Shown: positions 46,163 to 58,787 of the stretch, one piece after another
Numbering within the stretch: position 1 is the first letter of the stretch
How the letters are laid out: each line of letters opens with the position of its first letter
Source: Chlorocebus sabaeus
Lineage: Eukaryota; Chordata; Mammalia; Primates; Cercopithecidae
DNA: 64,000 nt
Direction of reading: 5' to 3'
Assembly: GCF_047675955.1 (NCBI RefSeq)
Contig: NC_132912.1
Location: forward strand, 80,996,382 to 81,060,381
Notes under the pieces: generated by a model
What the model was told of the DNA's origin: nothing
The model's database searches: none
The model's input: the letters and a program-made list of their open reading frames with translations, nothing else
Made by a program: the position numbers and the translations under genes

Positions 46163-48181
46163 TAAAGGCCTTTGACAAAATGGAACAGCCCTTCATGCTG
46201 AAAACTCTCAATAAACTAGATATTGATGGGATGTATCTCAAAATAATAAGAATTATTTATGACAAACCCACAGCCAATATCATACTGAATGGGCAAAAAC
46301 TGGAAGCATTCCCTTTGAAAACTGGCACAAGACAGGGATGCCCTCTCTCACCACTTCTACTCAACATAATGTTGGAAGTTATGGCCAGGGCAATCAGTCA
46401 ACACAAAGAAATAGAGTATTCGATTAGGAAAAGAGGAAGTCAAATTGTCCCTGTCTATAGATGACATGATTGCATAGTTAGAAAACCCCAGCGTCTCAGC
46501 CCAAAATCTCCTTAAGCTGATAAACAACTTTGGCAAAGTCTCAGGATACAAAATCGATGTGCAAAAATCACAAGCATTCCTATACACCAAGAACAGACAA
46601 AAAGAGAGCCAAATCATGAGTGAACTCCCATTCACAATTGCTTCAAAGAGAATAAAATACCTAGGAATACAACTTACAAGGGATGTGAAGGACCTCTTCA
46701 AGGATACCTATAAAGCACTGCTCAACGAAATAAAAGGGGACACAAACAAACGGAAGAACATTCCATGCTCATGGATAGGAAGAATCAATATTGTGAAAAT
46801 GGCCATACTGCCCAAGGTAATTTATAGATTTAATGTCATCCCCATCAAGCTATCAATGACTTTCTTCACAGAAGTGGAAAACTCTACTTTAAAGTTCATA
46901 CGGAACCAAAAAAGGGCCCCCATTGCCAAGACAATCCTAAGCAAAAAGAACAAAGCTGGAGACACCATGCTACCTTGACTTCAAGGTATACTACAAGGCT
47001 ACAGTAACCAAAACAGCATGGTACTGGTACCAAAACAGTGATATAGACCAATGGAACAGAACAGAGCCCTCAGAAATAACACCACACATCTAAGCCATCT
47101 GATCTTTGACAAATCTGACAAAAACAAGCAATGGGGAAAGGATTCCCTATTTAATAAATGGTGCTGGGAAACTGGCTAGCCATATGTAGAAGGCTGAGAC
47201 TGGATCCCTTCCTTACACCTTATACAAAAATTAATTCAAGAGGATTAAAGACTTAAATGTTAGACCTAAAACCATAAACACCCTAGAAGAAAACCTAGGC
47301 AATACCACTCAGGACATAGGCATGGGCAAGGACTTCATGTCTAAAACACCAAAAGCAATGACAACAAAAGCCAAAATAGACAAATGGGATCTAGTTAAAC
47401 CAAAGAGCTTCTGCACAGCAAAAGAAACTACCATCAGAGTGAACAGGCAACTGACAGAATGGGAGAAAATTTTTGCAATCTACCCATCTGACAAAGGGCT
47501 AGTATCCAGAATCTACAAATAACTTAAACAAATTTACAAGAAAAAATCAAACAACCCCATCAAAAAGTGGGCAAAGGGTATGAATGACATTTCTCAAAAG
47601 AAGACATTTATGCAGCCAACAGACACATGAAAAAATGCTCATCATCACTGGCTATCAGAGAAATGCAAATCAAAACCACAATGAGATACCATCTCACACC
47701 AGTTAGGATGCTGATCATTAAAAAGTCAGGAAACAACAGGTGCTGGAGAAGATGAGGAGAAATTGCAACACTTTTACAGTGTTGGTGGGACTGTAAACTA
47801 GTTAAACCATTGTGGAAGACAGTGTGGTGATTCCTCAAGGATCTAGAACTAGAAATACCATTTGACTCAGCCATCCCATTACTGGGCATATATCCAAAGA
47901 ATTATAAATCATGCTCCTATAAAGATACATGCACAGGTATGTTTACTGCAGCACTGTTCACAATAGCAAAGACTTGGAACCATCCCAAATGTTCATCAAT
48001 GATAGACTGGATTAAGAAAATGTGGCACATATACACCATGGAGTACTATGCAGCCATAAAAAAGGATGAGTTCATGTCCTTTGTAGGGACATGGATGAAG
48101 CTGGAAACCATCATTCTGAGCAAACTATCGCAAGGACCGAAAACCAAACACCACATGTTCTCACTCATAGGTGGGAATTGA
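46163..48181 (+). pseudogene. L1 ORF2 remnant (reverse transcriptase and C-terminal part), inactive
   Basis: This is the 3' half of L1 ORF2, the LINE-encoded endonuclease/reverse transcriptase; the endonuclease half is absent through 5' truncation. The frame at 46180-46464 holds the RT palm motif TGTRQGCPLSPLL. The next stretch should carry the catalytic F-A-D-D motif but reads S-I-D-D around 46461, with a stop a few codons later and a frame change before it. A second open piece (46559-46978) covers the thumb region, and further pieces follow (47322-47522, 47939-48181). The last ends LIGGN, the natural ORF2 terminus. It cannot encode an active enzyme. It has no link to neighbouring features other than the AluY just upstream. 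Confidence 0.92.
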
Positions 48182-48400
48182 ACAATGAGATCACTTGGAC
48201 ACAGGGTGGGGAATATCACACACCAGGGCCTGTCATGGGGTTGTGGGGAGGCGAGAGGGATAGCATTAGTAGAAATACTAATGTAAATGATGAGTAAATG
48301 GGTGCAGCACACCAACATGACACATGTGTACATATGTAACAAACCTGCACATTGTCCACATGTACCCTAGAACTTAAAGTATAATAAAAAAAAAGAAAAA
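46163..48400 (+). mobile_element. 5'-truncated L1P LINE (~2.24 kb)
   Basis: Begins inside the ORF2 reverse-transcriptase region ('taaaggcctttgacaaaatg') and ends 'cttaaagtataataaaa' plus an A-rich tail. The 3' UTR carries 'caccagggcctgtcatgggg' and 'gtaacaaacctgcacattg'. Low divergence places it in the primate L1P group. Confidence 0.95.
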
Positions 48401-50889
48401 AGAAAAATTAAATTTCCAAAAAAAAATAATTTTGATTCAGGTAAACAAAGTCTAGGTTCTAACCCAATTTCAAAGTTGGATGGATTCATGAGCTCAAATA
48501 ATAACTGTCAGGGCCCTATTTTGGCCTCCTCTTTTTTCCTGGCCCTGCTCTTCTCTTCCTGTCTTCATTCCGTATGCAGGCATTCTCTAGGTGGCAAGCA
48601 AAAGCTTCAGGTTCACATCTCCCAACTCAGACACCCCAAAAGAAAACAACAACAACAACAACAAAACAAAAACTTTTCTGTTTTACAATTTTTGTAATAA
48701 AATACTGGAGGAAAACCTGCCAAATTCAATTCATTGACAACTTCTTACATAAACAACTGTCACAATATACAAAGGGTGGATTCCCTATTCCATTGCATCA
48801 AATGGTTCACTTTGACCTTTCACTTACAAATTACCCGAAATGCAAAATTCTCCTTTAGAGTTTAGCGTAGTCTTGACCAAAGGTTAACTGATATTTTAAT
48901 GTGAATTTCAGTAGAAAGTCACCTAGAGTCACCAGGACCCCTGTGGAAAGTGATGCTCATGGCCCACACCTGCTTTCTCTTTCCATTCCCTCTGGCTGTG
49001 CCTGGACCACCTGGCAGGGCTTTTTTGGTTCGTTAAGTGCTCTGTTCCTGGTTCACCAGCTTCTTAAATGTTGCTGTTGCATAGGGGACAGCTCTCAGGC
49101 CTGCCCTCTTCTCCTTCCCTGGACAGTCTCTGAGTAGTCACATTTGTGTCTGAGCCTTTGTCAGTGGAGACATAAGCCCCAAGACTACAGCTTCCCTCTT
49201 ATTTTTCTGGAGAGCAACAAAAGGGAGGACAAGTGGTGAGATGACGTCTATAAAGACTGTAGAAAGGAAACTTCCTAGGATTCCTTTTCTCTTTCCCTGT
49301 GCCCTCCAACCCTTGCACCATATTGGTGGAAAGGTGCTGGGGTCACCTCTGACTGTTTCCCTTTTCCCTGCTCACAGCTTCACATGGCCCACAGGTCTCA
49401 ATCCAACCTGGCTTTGTTTTGCCACCCCAGATGGTTTCTAGATCTTTATTTCAGGAAGCCTGTAGTTACATCCATGTCTAAAAGAATGTGCTGCTGTTTA
49501 GGAGTGATTCCCAGAAAAGACATTGCCAAAGGTGTTGTCTGAACTTCATAGTCTATGTTTACCATAGAAGCTCAAAGGTATCTGCCCAACACAGGCCCTC
49601 AAAACATGTTCAGCACTTACCATTTGTGGCTATGTCACTTCTTCAAGGGTTATGGGGAGACAAGTTCTCCTTGTTGTTTTTTCATACAAGAATGAAGTAA
49701 ATGTATCACACAACCCTGCCCCTGATTCAGAAGTGGGGATAGGAAGTGGGTGTATGGAAGCAGAGAGAAAAGTAGGATGCAGTCCAGTGATTCTGAGATT
49801 TTCTCACAGAGGTGTAATGAAGACGACGTGTATATGAATCTTTAGCTTCTGTTGCCACATATGGTAAACAGCACAAAAATCCATAACCACAGCATTTCAC
49901 AAGATATTGCAGGGGCACCTTTTCAATGATCTAATAGTTTCAGAGACTAGAAAACTGACATAGGGTTAACATTGATCTGTTGGCTTGGGATGGAGATAAC
50001 CTTGGTAAGATGAAAATCCTGTAATTGTGTGACTTGCTCTTTATAAGGAGATTGCTCCAGGATTCCTGGGAGCTTAGATAAGGGTTAGCAGTGATTTGGT
50101 TGGGTGCTCATCCTTCAGCCAATTTTGCAAACTGCTGCCCAGCTGTATGCTTCAACTTTATTCAGTGTGTATTTCCTTCTCCTTTTATTGGGACTCATGG
50201 CTGCAACCAGTTGTTCAGGGCCATTGGGAAGATGCAGTGAGCTGATGGCAGTGAGCATCAGTGGCCTTTAGCACAGAGGCTCAGCAGGTCTTGTGCTCAT
50301 TGAAGGTGCTCACAGACTCCTGATGGGCATCATAATCGAAGACATCAGACATCTGCTGCTTCAGATCACTGCTTACTACCCCTCTCTAATAATTATCTTA
50401 TTTCCCCCAGGATTCATGCTATTTTCAACTTCTACCTCCTCTTCCTTCCAAATTGAGTTATAGTCCTCTTTATTCCTGTCAGATCCCTGGCTATTCATAT
50501 TGCTGGACAACTTAGCAACCAACTGAGTTATAGATAAAGGAAGCAATTGCTTCCCCCACCTCTAAATTTTACTGATTTCTCAAATGCATTGGTTGTTCTG
50601 TCTTCTCAATCCTTGAGTATCTATCAGGAAGGTATCCCTCTATGTCACTCCATGTCGTATGATTTCCTCTTGCAGCTACAACCCCATGACTGCTGATTAC
50701 ACATCAGCTGGACCAGAGGGTCAAGTTGGGGTGCAGTCGTGGAGGTACAGCTACCCCAGTCTGGGCCAGTGCTGCTTCCCTATGATGCCGTTTTGAGTGA
50801 ATGCATTCTGGTTGACAATTTCCACCTGATCCCTCCTTTCTATTAGGCTTGGGCAAAGCAGAGGGCAGTGATCATGTCCTATTTAGCCC
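48401..50889. other. Long repeat-poor stretch
   Basis: No transposon recognised except an (ACA)n run at ~48645-48664. Several frames of 60-95 residues show no domain. A short minus-strand open segment near 50285-50375 with AATAAA-type signals downstream is discussed in the findings. Confidence 0.4.
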
Positions 50890-50965
50890 TTTTTCTCTCA
50901 TAGATTCTTTTCTAGTATTCTGCCCTAGGGTGCACAATAAACACTTATTGAATTGAATAATGACT
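50890..50965 (+). mobile_element. L2 3' end fragment
   Basis: 'gtgcacaataaacacttattg' and 'aattgaataatg' resemble the L2 3' terminus. Confidence 0.5.
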
Positions 50966-51004
50966 TTTATGCACTATGTGATTCTAAAGTGCTTCCTTCA
51001 TCTC

Positions 51005-51150
51005 ATCATGATAGAATTACAGAGCTAGAATGAACTTCAGAGAACTTTGAAATTCCCCACCATTTGGAAAAAATGACAAAATCAAGACCCAAAGAAGTCA
51101 AATATCTTGTCCCAGGTGCTGGGAGCCTAGTTTCCAGGTTCTTGGTTTGG
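51005..51150 (-). mobile_element. Ancient MIR3/CR1-like SINE relic
   Basis: 'agagctagaatgaacttcag', 'agacccaaagaagtcaaat' and 'cttgtcccaggtgctggg' recall an old mammalian SINE end seen from the other strand at 52600-52800. Confidence 0.45.
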
Positions 51151-51371
51151 TGCTGTTCAGAAAGACTGAACATTTCAGTTTCATTCCATCAGGCATCAAC
51201 TGCCACAGAAGTAGGCTGCAGTGAAGGATACCCAGCATTGCATTTATGGAATGCAATGCAGTTAACATTGCAATATTAGCATGCTTTCTGAATAGTTAGC
51301 ACATAACTTTGCAAAGGCAACTGAAGTTTTCTGGGAGACCTGAAAGATATTATTGAATAATAATTATTGAC

Positions 51372-51782
51372 TGATATAGTTTGGATATTTGTTCCCACCC
51401 ATGTTGAAATGTAATCCCCAATGTTGGAGATGGGGCCTGGTGGGAGGTGTTTGGATCACTGGGGCAGATTCCTCATGAATGACGGACCATCTCCTTGGTG
51501 GGTAAGTGAGCTCTTTTTCTGATTTCATATGAGATCTGGTTGTTCAAAAGTGTGGGGCCCCTTCCACCCCATTCTTTCTCTCTTGCTCCTGCTCTGGCCA
51601 TGTGATGTGCCTGCTCCTGTTTCACATTCTGCCATGAGTAAGATCTTCCTGAGGCCCCCACAGAAGCAGATGCCAGCACTACGCTTCCTGTGCAGCCTGC
51701 AGAACTGTGAGCCAATTAAACCTCTTAAAAGTTACCCACTCTCAGGCATTTCTTTATAGCAACGCAAGAATGGCCTAATACA
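51372..51782 (+). mobile_element. MSTB/MSTA-type MaLR LTR, solitary
   Basis: TGATATAGTTTGG to CCTAATACA with 'cagaagcagatgccagcac' and 'gagccaattaaacctc'. Weak 5-bp target repeat ttgac / aggac. Confidence 0.93.
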
Positions 51783-51787
51783 AGGAC

Positions 51788-52599
51788 TCATTCAGAACTC
51801 ATCAGGAGACTTGCCTTGGAAATTTTGCAATTTATTACTCATGATTGTCATTATGATGCTGTTAGAACTGAAGGTTTGAAGGATTATACCTTAAAATCTT
51901 TTTGGAGAGAAGCTTGGAACAATGAAAATTGTTCAATAGTTAACAGTATGAATCACACAACCATCTGGAAAGTATCCTGAAATATTCAGAACACTTTTTT
52001 AGGGACCCAATTACTGGATAAACCTGAGAATGCAGAGCCAAGTGAGAGCATCTCTTTGTATATTGTGTGAGTGACATAGAGAAGGCAAGAAAATGGAGCA
52101 GCCGTAGGAAAGTCACCATCCTGTGAGTATTACAAGGAGAAAGAATGAAAGCAGAGAAAAAATGCCAAGAGCCATCAATTATCAGCAGAGACTGAGTGGG
52201 AGATTCAAATCAGAAAATCAGAAAGTTCATGGTCATTAGCTGCTTTTCTCTCAAACTAAAAATAAGAGGCAGCTCCGCTGAAGCTAGAAAAGTAGAAACT
52301 GGAAAAGAAGTTCTGCAGTTTGCTTCATTGACCTTTATCTGTGTGTAAACATGAGTCAACCCCTGCAAATCACCCTGGATGTTGTCCCTGGTTGTGAAAG
52401 GTCAGGCTGGGAAATGTGGCATTACAGAATCTCTGTGAGTCTTGATAAGTCCCTCTCAAGCAACAAGCTTCTACTTTTAGAATGTCACTGTCGTCAGGTA
52501 GGTGAGATATGCACAGTTATTTCAGGAAGTCTTATTTCTAAAATGTGGCCATCAAGATCTTGATAAAACTTTGTCAGTGGCTGAATGAGATAGCAGTGG
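51788..52599. other. Repeat-poor stretch
   Basis: Nothing recognised. Confidence 0.4.
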
Positions 52600-52800
52600 G
52601 GAGGGTCTCAGCCAGGAAAGCAGGTTCTGCTTTTGAGTTTTTCTCTGATCTCTGTTCATAAGGCTTCTTATTATGATGGTGTGTATTGGATAAGTTATGG
52701 GACCTGCCTGTCCTGCCCATTTTCTTACCCTCAGATGGATGGAATAGGTGATCTCAGAGGTCTCTTCTCACTCTAACATTCTACAACACTTTTTTTCTGT
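52600..52800 (+). mobile_element. MIR/MIR3-like SINE
   Basis: 'cattttcttaccctcagatgg' and 'ggtctcttctcactctaac' followed by 'attctacaac' follow the MIR3-type 3' end. Confidence 0.55.
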
Positions 52801-53953
52801 GCCTTTTGTGTGGATTGTGGTAATATGTGATCCACAGGTAAAAACCAAGTTCCTGCTCTCTTGGGACCTTTATTTGGCCATTGGCAATTCACCTGGTTTC
52901 TACAGTCCCATTAACCTCACTGAATCATTCCTGCATCTCTAAGTTCCTATTTCATGTACTGTTTTTGTGTTAACAGACAGGAAAAGGTCTGATCATATAA
53001 ACAAATACTTTTTAATAGGTTAGCTAATTAATGTGTTACCTTCCCAAATGGGGGAAATAAAATGCCTTGTCTAGGATAAGCCATATTAATGTCAGAAACT
53101 TGAGGAAATAGTATAGGGGTATGTGTGGGTATGGGCAGCGGCAGGGAAGAGGGCTGTGCTTGCAAGGAAGAACATCTGTGATCAATCAGGCTCAACTCAC
53201 CAAGTTGTTGCCTGTTCGGCTACACACAAACTTATCAGGTCTAGGCACTCAGATAAACTGTTACTATAACACTCGAACAAAGCCATGTTTATAAGCCAAG
53301 AGTGAGGGTCAGTTAACCAGCAACCATTTTTCAGACTCTTTGGTTGCAGAGACCTACTCAAATTAGCTCATGTGAAGTGGGTTTAAGAATTTATGTTGAA
53401 TAATGGGAGGATATTAATTAATTAATTAATTTTAAAATAACGGACCCAGGTGGCAGTAGAAGAGCTGGAGAGAACTATCTAAGATGTGGGATAAGCAACA
53501 TTTAGTGCCTGCTGTTTCCAGAAGGTCTCTTAGAACCCTGGTGGCAGTAGCTCCTCGGTCTCCAGTTCTGTGCTTTGCTCTCGGTGGGCTTGGTTCCCCT
53601 CCTCACGTCTCTTTTCTGTCCTGCTACCAGCTGACTTCTCCTTCCTCATGCTTTCTGCTTCTCCTAATGTCAGCTTGCTCAGTCTGTTTGGATTTTTTTA
53701 GGTACAGTTCCCACCGGTCACACACAAATTGTTTTCCACGTTTTTTGGTTCAAGTTTCTGGGAACTTTTGTCTGATTGACTCAGTTTATTGTTTTGAGCA
53801 AGGCCACCAAGATCCTTGGCCAAATGTTAGAGTGGTGGCCTTTCGTGTCATCTGGGACTGAGTGGGCATGTGAAAGTTGATACGGTCACATGAAAAATCA
53901 TGGCCGCCTATTCAGTAGAGACTGTGGGTAGAGAAGTATCCTTTATAACTGTT
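52801..53953. other. Repeat-poor stretch with (TTAA)n at ~53408-53430
   Basis: Contains a 125-residue frame at 53484-53861 without a recognised domain. The 53330-53460 part resembles an unassigned ancient interspersed repeat ('ggttgcagagacctactc'). Confidence 0.4.
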
Positions 53954-54245
53954 GGCTGGGCTTGGTGGCTCACTCCTGTAATCCCAGCACTTTGGGAGGC
54001 TGAGGCAGGTGGGCAGATTGCTTGAGCTCAGGAGTTCGAGACCAGCCTGGCCAACATGGTGAAACCCCGTCTCTACTAAAAATACAAAAATTAGCTGGGT
54101 ATGGTGGTGGGCGTCTATAATCCCAGGTACTTGGGGGAGACAGAGGCAGGAGAATCACTTAAACCTAGGAGGTGGATGTTGCAGTGAGCTGAGATTGAGC
54201 CACTGCATTCCAGCCTGGGTGACAGAGTGAGATTCCATCTCAAAA

Positions 54246-54285
<40 letters not shown>
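53954..54285 (+). mobile_element. AluS-like element with (AAAT)n tail
   Basis: 'ggctgggcttggtggctc' to 'gagattccatctcaaaa', then ~11 AAAT units (54243-54285) replacing the poly-A tail. Confidence 0.95.
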
Positions 54286-54374
54286 AGAAACACAAGTGTC
54301 CCTATTAGAGGGAGGGCAAACAGTGTCTCTACACCCAGGGTGCCTGTCACAATGAATAAAAACATCTCCAATCA

Positions 54375-54530
54375 CAATTTTATTTTACCTACATAATAAC
54401 ATTGTGAGGTAGGCTTGGCAGGGATAGTTCCCATTTTATGAATGAGAAGAAAGAAGTTGTGGTTTATAGAGATTGGTAAGGTCAACATCTGATCTGAACT
54501 TTTGATATCCTTTCTCAGTCTTTGAGATTG
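54375..54530 (-). mobile_element. MIR SINE fragment
   Basis: 'aataacattgtgaggtaggc', 'cccattttatgaatgagaag' and 'ggtaaggtcaacatctg' follow the reverse MIR plan. Confidence 0.65.
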
Positions 54531-56705
54531 AGATTTGGATTCTAGTCCAGCTATCTATCTCCTCACTTGTACCAAACACCCTTTTTACATATGGGCAGAG
54601 ACCCAGAGAAGTCACCATAAGTTTTCCACTACAGAATTTATCTATTTTATTTATTTGAAACAAAGAAACAGCAGATTTTGTTAAACCCTGGGAAGGTAGC
54701 AGGCACTCACTGTTTTAACAATGCTGGCTGAATTACACACTAGTCTATTTTTCCTTATCACATTTTTTTTCTTCCCCTAATAACTTGAGGTCACAGAATA
54801 AAAATTTGAGACTATACAACAAGATTTTCTTAAGAGTCTTTGGCTGTCTTGTGTTCTTGACTCTCAACTTCACAAGAACAAAGGTTGGTTCATTCCAACC
54901 AGCTTCCCATAGTAATCTCAAATATTCCATGGCCTTGGTGCTGAGGAAAAGTGCACAGAGCAGAAACTTCAAGACAACCCAGCTTGATCACAGCTGATCA
55001 ACCACTGGACAGTCGGGAGAGATTCCTGACAAGAGATTCAGCCAAGTGAGCCTGAGGTTTTCACTCCAACCACTGTCACCACAGTTGGTTCTTTCTTTTG
55101 GCAATTTGATCTTCCTTACTATGCCAAAATCTTGAGATTCTCATAACTCCACAACAAATACAGCCCAAACATAGTTTTAAAGCTTGGAGGATGACTTCCA
55201 CTCGCAAGTTTACCTCTTAGAGACTTGAATTTGGAACAGCCGTGATGTCTATTTTTTGTCAATATCTTATGTCTCTTATGGGAATTTCCCCAAACCCTTC
55301 TCTTTTTCAGTCTCTCCTTACACAGACTGCATGGGGCACATACAGGTGCACATTGCTGCCCATGAACATGGAGCTGCTGGCTTGACAGCTTAAAACAGAC
55401 GAGCAATTGTAGAACTTCCATAAACCAATATTCATGGCAAAGTGGAAATTACTTGCCAAATGTGAACCAAGTTAAGAGCTTAGGTGGAGTATACCAAAAT
55501 AAGATTCATCTGGTTTTAAAAAACAAATCAGATCATATGCAATAATCTGGAGATCAGGAAATTCAGCAGTTGGAAACTACTTGTGATGGAAAATGTTAAC
55601 AATGTTCCTGAACTCTACATACAAGAAAGAAGTGAAGAAGAAGAAAGTATAGTATGGAACACAAAGCAAGCTGCAGTTAGGAGTCGAGATTCCTGAATTC
55701 CAGCCATACTTGTGCTTAGTTAACTACTTAAGCTAAGTGTTTGTGGTGATAAGATTAAATCTTTTGACTTGGTGGTTGCTAAAGTCTCCTTCAATTCAGT
55801 GATGTTATAAAATTCGTGACAGGAAAACCAATTTTGTCTGTGGCCATATTTTCTCCCTTTGGTCTGATTGCACTTCTGAGATCCTAAGTAAAGCCTCATT
55901 AGCTGGTGTTGAGAAGGTTATTCACAGTATCCCCTAATCATCTTCAACATCTTGTTCTGCTCTTTTTATCTTCTCTCCTTTTTACCCCCAAGGAATTTGA
56001 GACCACCTGACACACTTATAAACTGGATAGCCACAGAAGTGATACATTTTAAAAAACTGAAATCACCTTTCAACATTTGGGAAAATGTATTTAATTCTAG
56101 GAAATGAAAAACCAATCTGACTTACGCTTGACTATGCATAATAATTTAAAGGCGGCAAGGATTGTTTATTGGAGCTCGGAAGAAAAGGTAGGCAAGAGCT
56201 ATATTTATGTGCTTATCTTGCCTTTAAATTAATTCCCCCTCCCCCACTTCTTGCCTGAGCCCTTTGGTTGCCATAGAAACTGGCATGGCCTCCAGCTGAG
56301 ATTCCTGTGAGACTTAATTGCATTCCAAATTTCATAAACTCTCTATTAACCTTTGCCTGACAGATATGTGTATGATGCAAAATGAGTTACATTAATGGTT
56401 TAAAGTGATTTATACATTCAGGTTTCGTGTGCCTAATGTTCTCTTTCAGTCAGTTAAACATACTTATAAATAATTGTGATAGTGTTATTGTTGATATGTT
56501 TCTTTCTTTAAAGAAATAAAATATGTCTGTGTATATTAATATATATACACATAATATGTTAAATACCAGATTTAATATATACATATCTAAAAGCTAAGGG
56601 CATTTTTAAGGGAGGGTTGAGAACAGAAGCTGAGTACGTCTGTATATATTTGAATATATACAGATATAGTATGTCTTTATACACCTTTCTCTATACTATA
56701 CATGC
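54531..56705. other. Long repeat-poor stretch, candidate conserved element at 56060-56450
   Basis: No transposon recognised. 56266-56280 'ggttgccatagaaac' is a good RFX-type X-box. TAAT-rich blocks ('gcataataatttaaagg', 'tttaaattaattcccc') surround it. No coding frame is credible. Confidence 0.4.
56639..56664. repeat. Perfect 12-bp-arm palindrome
   Basis: 'tctgtatatatt' and 'aatatatacaga' are separated by two bases, giving a 26-base perfect hairpin in an AT-rich region. Confidence 0.95.
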
Positions 56706-56916
56706 CTGCACGTGTCAGGCATTGTACTTAGCATTTAACATATGTTAATGTATTTAATTCTCATAACAACTCTATGTTGCAGGTACAATGATTGCCACCA
56801 TTTTATAGTTGAGGGAACTCTAGAGAGACTTACAGAGTTAGAAGTCCCACAACTCCTAAGTGGCAGAAATGGGATTGGAATCCAGACCTGTTTGACCCCA
56901 GAGCCCTTAAGCCTTC
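56706..56916 (-). mobile_element. MIR SINE
   Basis: 'gtcaggcattgtacttagc', 'taattctcataacaactc', 'accattttatagttgaggg' and 'ggaatccagacctgtttgac' form a clear reverse MIR. Confidence 0.88.
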
Positions 56917-57282
56917 TGTGTTAGTTCATTTTGCATTGCCAGAAAGGAATACCTGAGGTGGGTAATTTATAAAGAAAAGAAGTTTGTTTTGGCTCATGCT
57001 TCTACAGACTGTACAAGGAGCATGGTACCACTATCTGCTTCTGGTGAGGCCTCAGGAAGCCTACAATCATGGCTGAAGGCGAAGGGGAGCAGGTATGTTA
57101 CATGGTGAGAGCCAGGCTTGTTAAACAACCAGCTCTCACATGAACTAACAGAGTGAAAACTCACTCATTACCACAACGATGGTTCCAAGCCATTCATGAG
57201 GAATCCCATGACCCAAACACCTCCCGCTGGGGGTCACCTTTCAACATGAGATTTGGAAAGGACAAGCCTCCAAACAATATCA
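56917..57282 (-). mobile_element. MST-type MaLR LTR, solitary
   Basis: 'tgtgttagttcattttgc' to 'ccaaacaatatca'. It keeps 'gaggtgggtaatttataaag' and 'cacctcccgctgggggtc'. Target repeat ccttc (56912-56916) / cattc (57283-57287). Confidence 0.88.
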
Positions 57283-57657
57283 CATTCCCCTGTGTATCCA
57301 TTTGGTGAGTTCCCAGGCAATTCCTCTAGAACCCATTGTGGGCTGTATGTAGAGTTCCAGAAAAAGTCTCATTTTCTAGGGGAATCATTCATTCACTGCT
57401 GTCATCAGATTCTAGTCTTGGGGAAGGGGAAATGAATAAATGAGACAAAGTCCTTGCTCTCAAGGAGAGTGTGGAGTGGGAGTGGAGGGTTAAAAGAAGG
57501 GAACAGACATGAGAGTAAAAATTTCAAGTTGCTAAGATTTATGAGACAGATGTCACCAGAAGATAGCCCCAACCTCACTACACCGTTGTGTTCCAAGGCA
57601 CAATAGTTTAAGTGTAGAATGACTGAAAAGCAATTTAAACTCTATGGAAGGTTCTTT
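57283..57657. other. Repeat-poor stretch
   Basis: Nothing recognised. Confidence 0.4.
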
Positions 57658-57672
57658 AAGAATGCCAAAGCA

Positions 57673-57895
57673 CAACAGGGTCATTGTAGTAAAAAAATAA
57701 TTTAATTGTACATTTAAAAATAACTAAATGTATAATTGGACTGTTTGTAACACAAAGATAAATGCTTGAGATGATGGATACTACATTTACTCTGATGTGA
57801 TTATTATGAATTATATGCCTCTATCAAAAGATTTCCAGTGTAACCCACAAATATATATACCTACTATGTACCCACAAAAATTAAAAAAAAAAAAA
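57673..57895 (+). mobile_element. 5'-truncated L1MA 3' end
   Basis: 'tttgtaacacaaagataaatg' through 'ctatgtacccacaaaaatt' and poly-A. Flanks 'aagaatgccaaagca' (57658-57672) and 'aagaatgctaaaagca' (57896-57911) are a clear target-site duplication. Confidence 0.95.
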
Positions 57896-57911
57896 AAGAA
57901 TGCTAAAAGCA

Positions 57912-58787
57912 GTCTCATTTATACAATGTAACAAAACATCCACTTCCTCTCCTACTTGCATGCCTCACATCTGCAAAGTTGCTATGGTACAGAGGTACCC
58001 TTTTGGCATAGAAATATCTAACTATTCCAGCACCATTTGTTGAAAGCTCTTTCCTCTTTCACTGAAAACTCCCCCAAATTCTCCCTCAAAGTTGGCTCAT
58101 GCAGGATTCTTTGATGCTCTCCAGTTCCCTCTCAGGTTATCTCTCTACTGTATAGATCAGCATAGCCTCTCTGATTGCTTTCACCATTTTTGTTCTTCCA
58201 TTACCTAAAGTTTATATCATGGAGGAATCGCTTGTAAACTGGTCAGAAGCTGAGTTTTCTATTGAAACGAGTATGGATTAAAGAGAAGACAGCAGATATG
58301 ACTCAATATCTTTAAAAAAAACTCTTTGCATGGAGGAATAAACTGAGTGCTGTGAGAATCAGAGAAAGGCAGCAGACACTCTCACATGGGGAGGGGGTGA
58401 GAAAGATTCACAGAAACTGAGCTTGAAGGATGAGGGAGTGTTTTCCAGGTGGCGGGTAGGAAAGAAGCAAGGGAGAAACATGTGCTGAAGTTCATAGGCA
58501 TGCATAGGCATGGTGTATTTGAGGAATGGATGATTCTTTCTGAGATAAATCGCAAACATGTAAAAGCAGGAGGAAAATATTAATTGGCCATTTTATAAAA
58601 GCAAAGAAAGTGGAACTAAGATGATCAGAGAGAGAATACAGTGCAATCTTTTTCTCTTTACTGCTAAGGGGATAGAGGCCCAACAAATGCATTTTACCTA
58701 AATCCTCTCATTCTGTAAGACTACTTGCTTTGAAAGCTTGCAGCTGCTTCCTCCAGCCCTGTTCAAAGGGTCCCAGGGCATGGGGTC
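57912..58787. other. Repeat-poor stretch
   Basis: Nothing recognised; includes 'cataggcatgcataggcatgg', a short local repeat near 58494. Confidence 0.4.

Noticed and set aside
53484..53861. 125-residue plus frame
   Set aside because: Hydrophobic, no domain, no signal context; possibly inside an unassigned ancient repeat.
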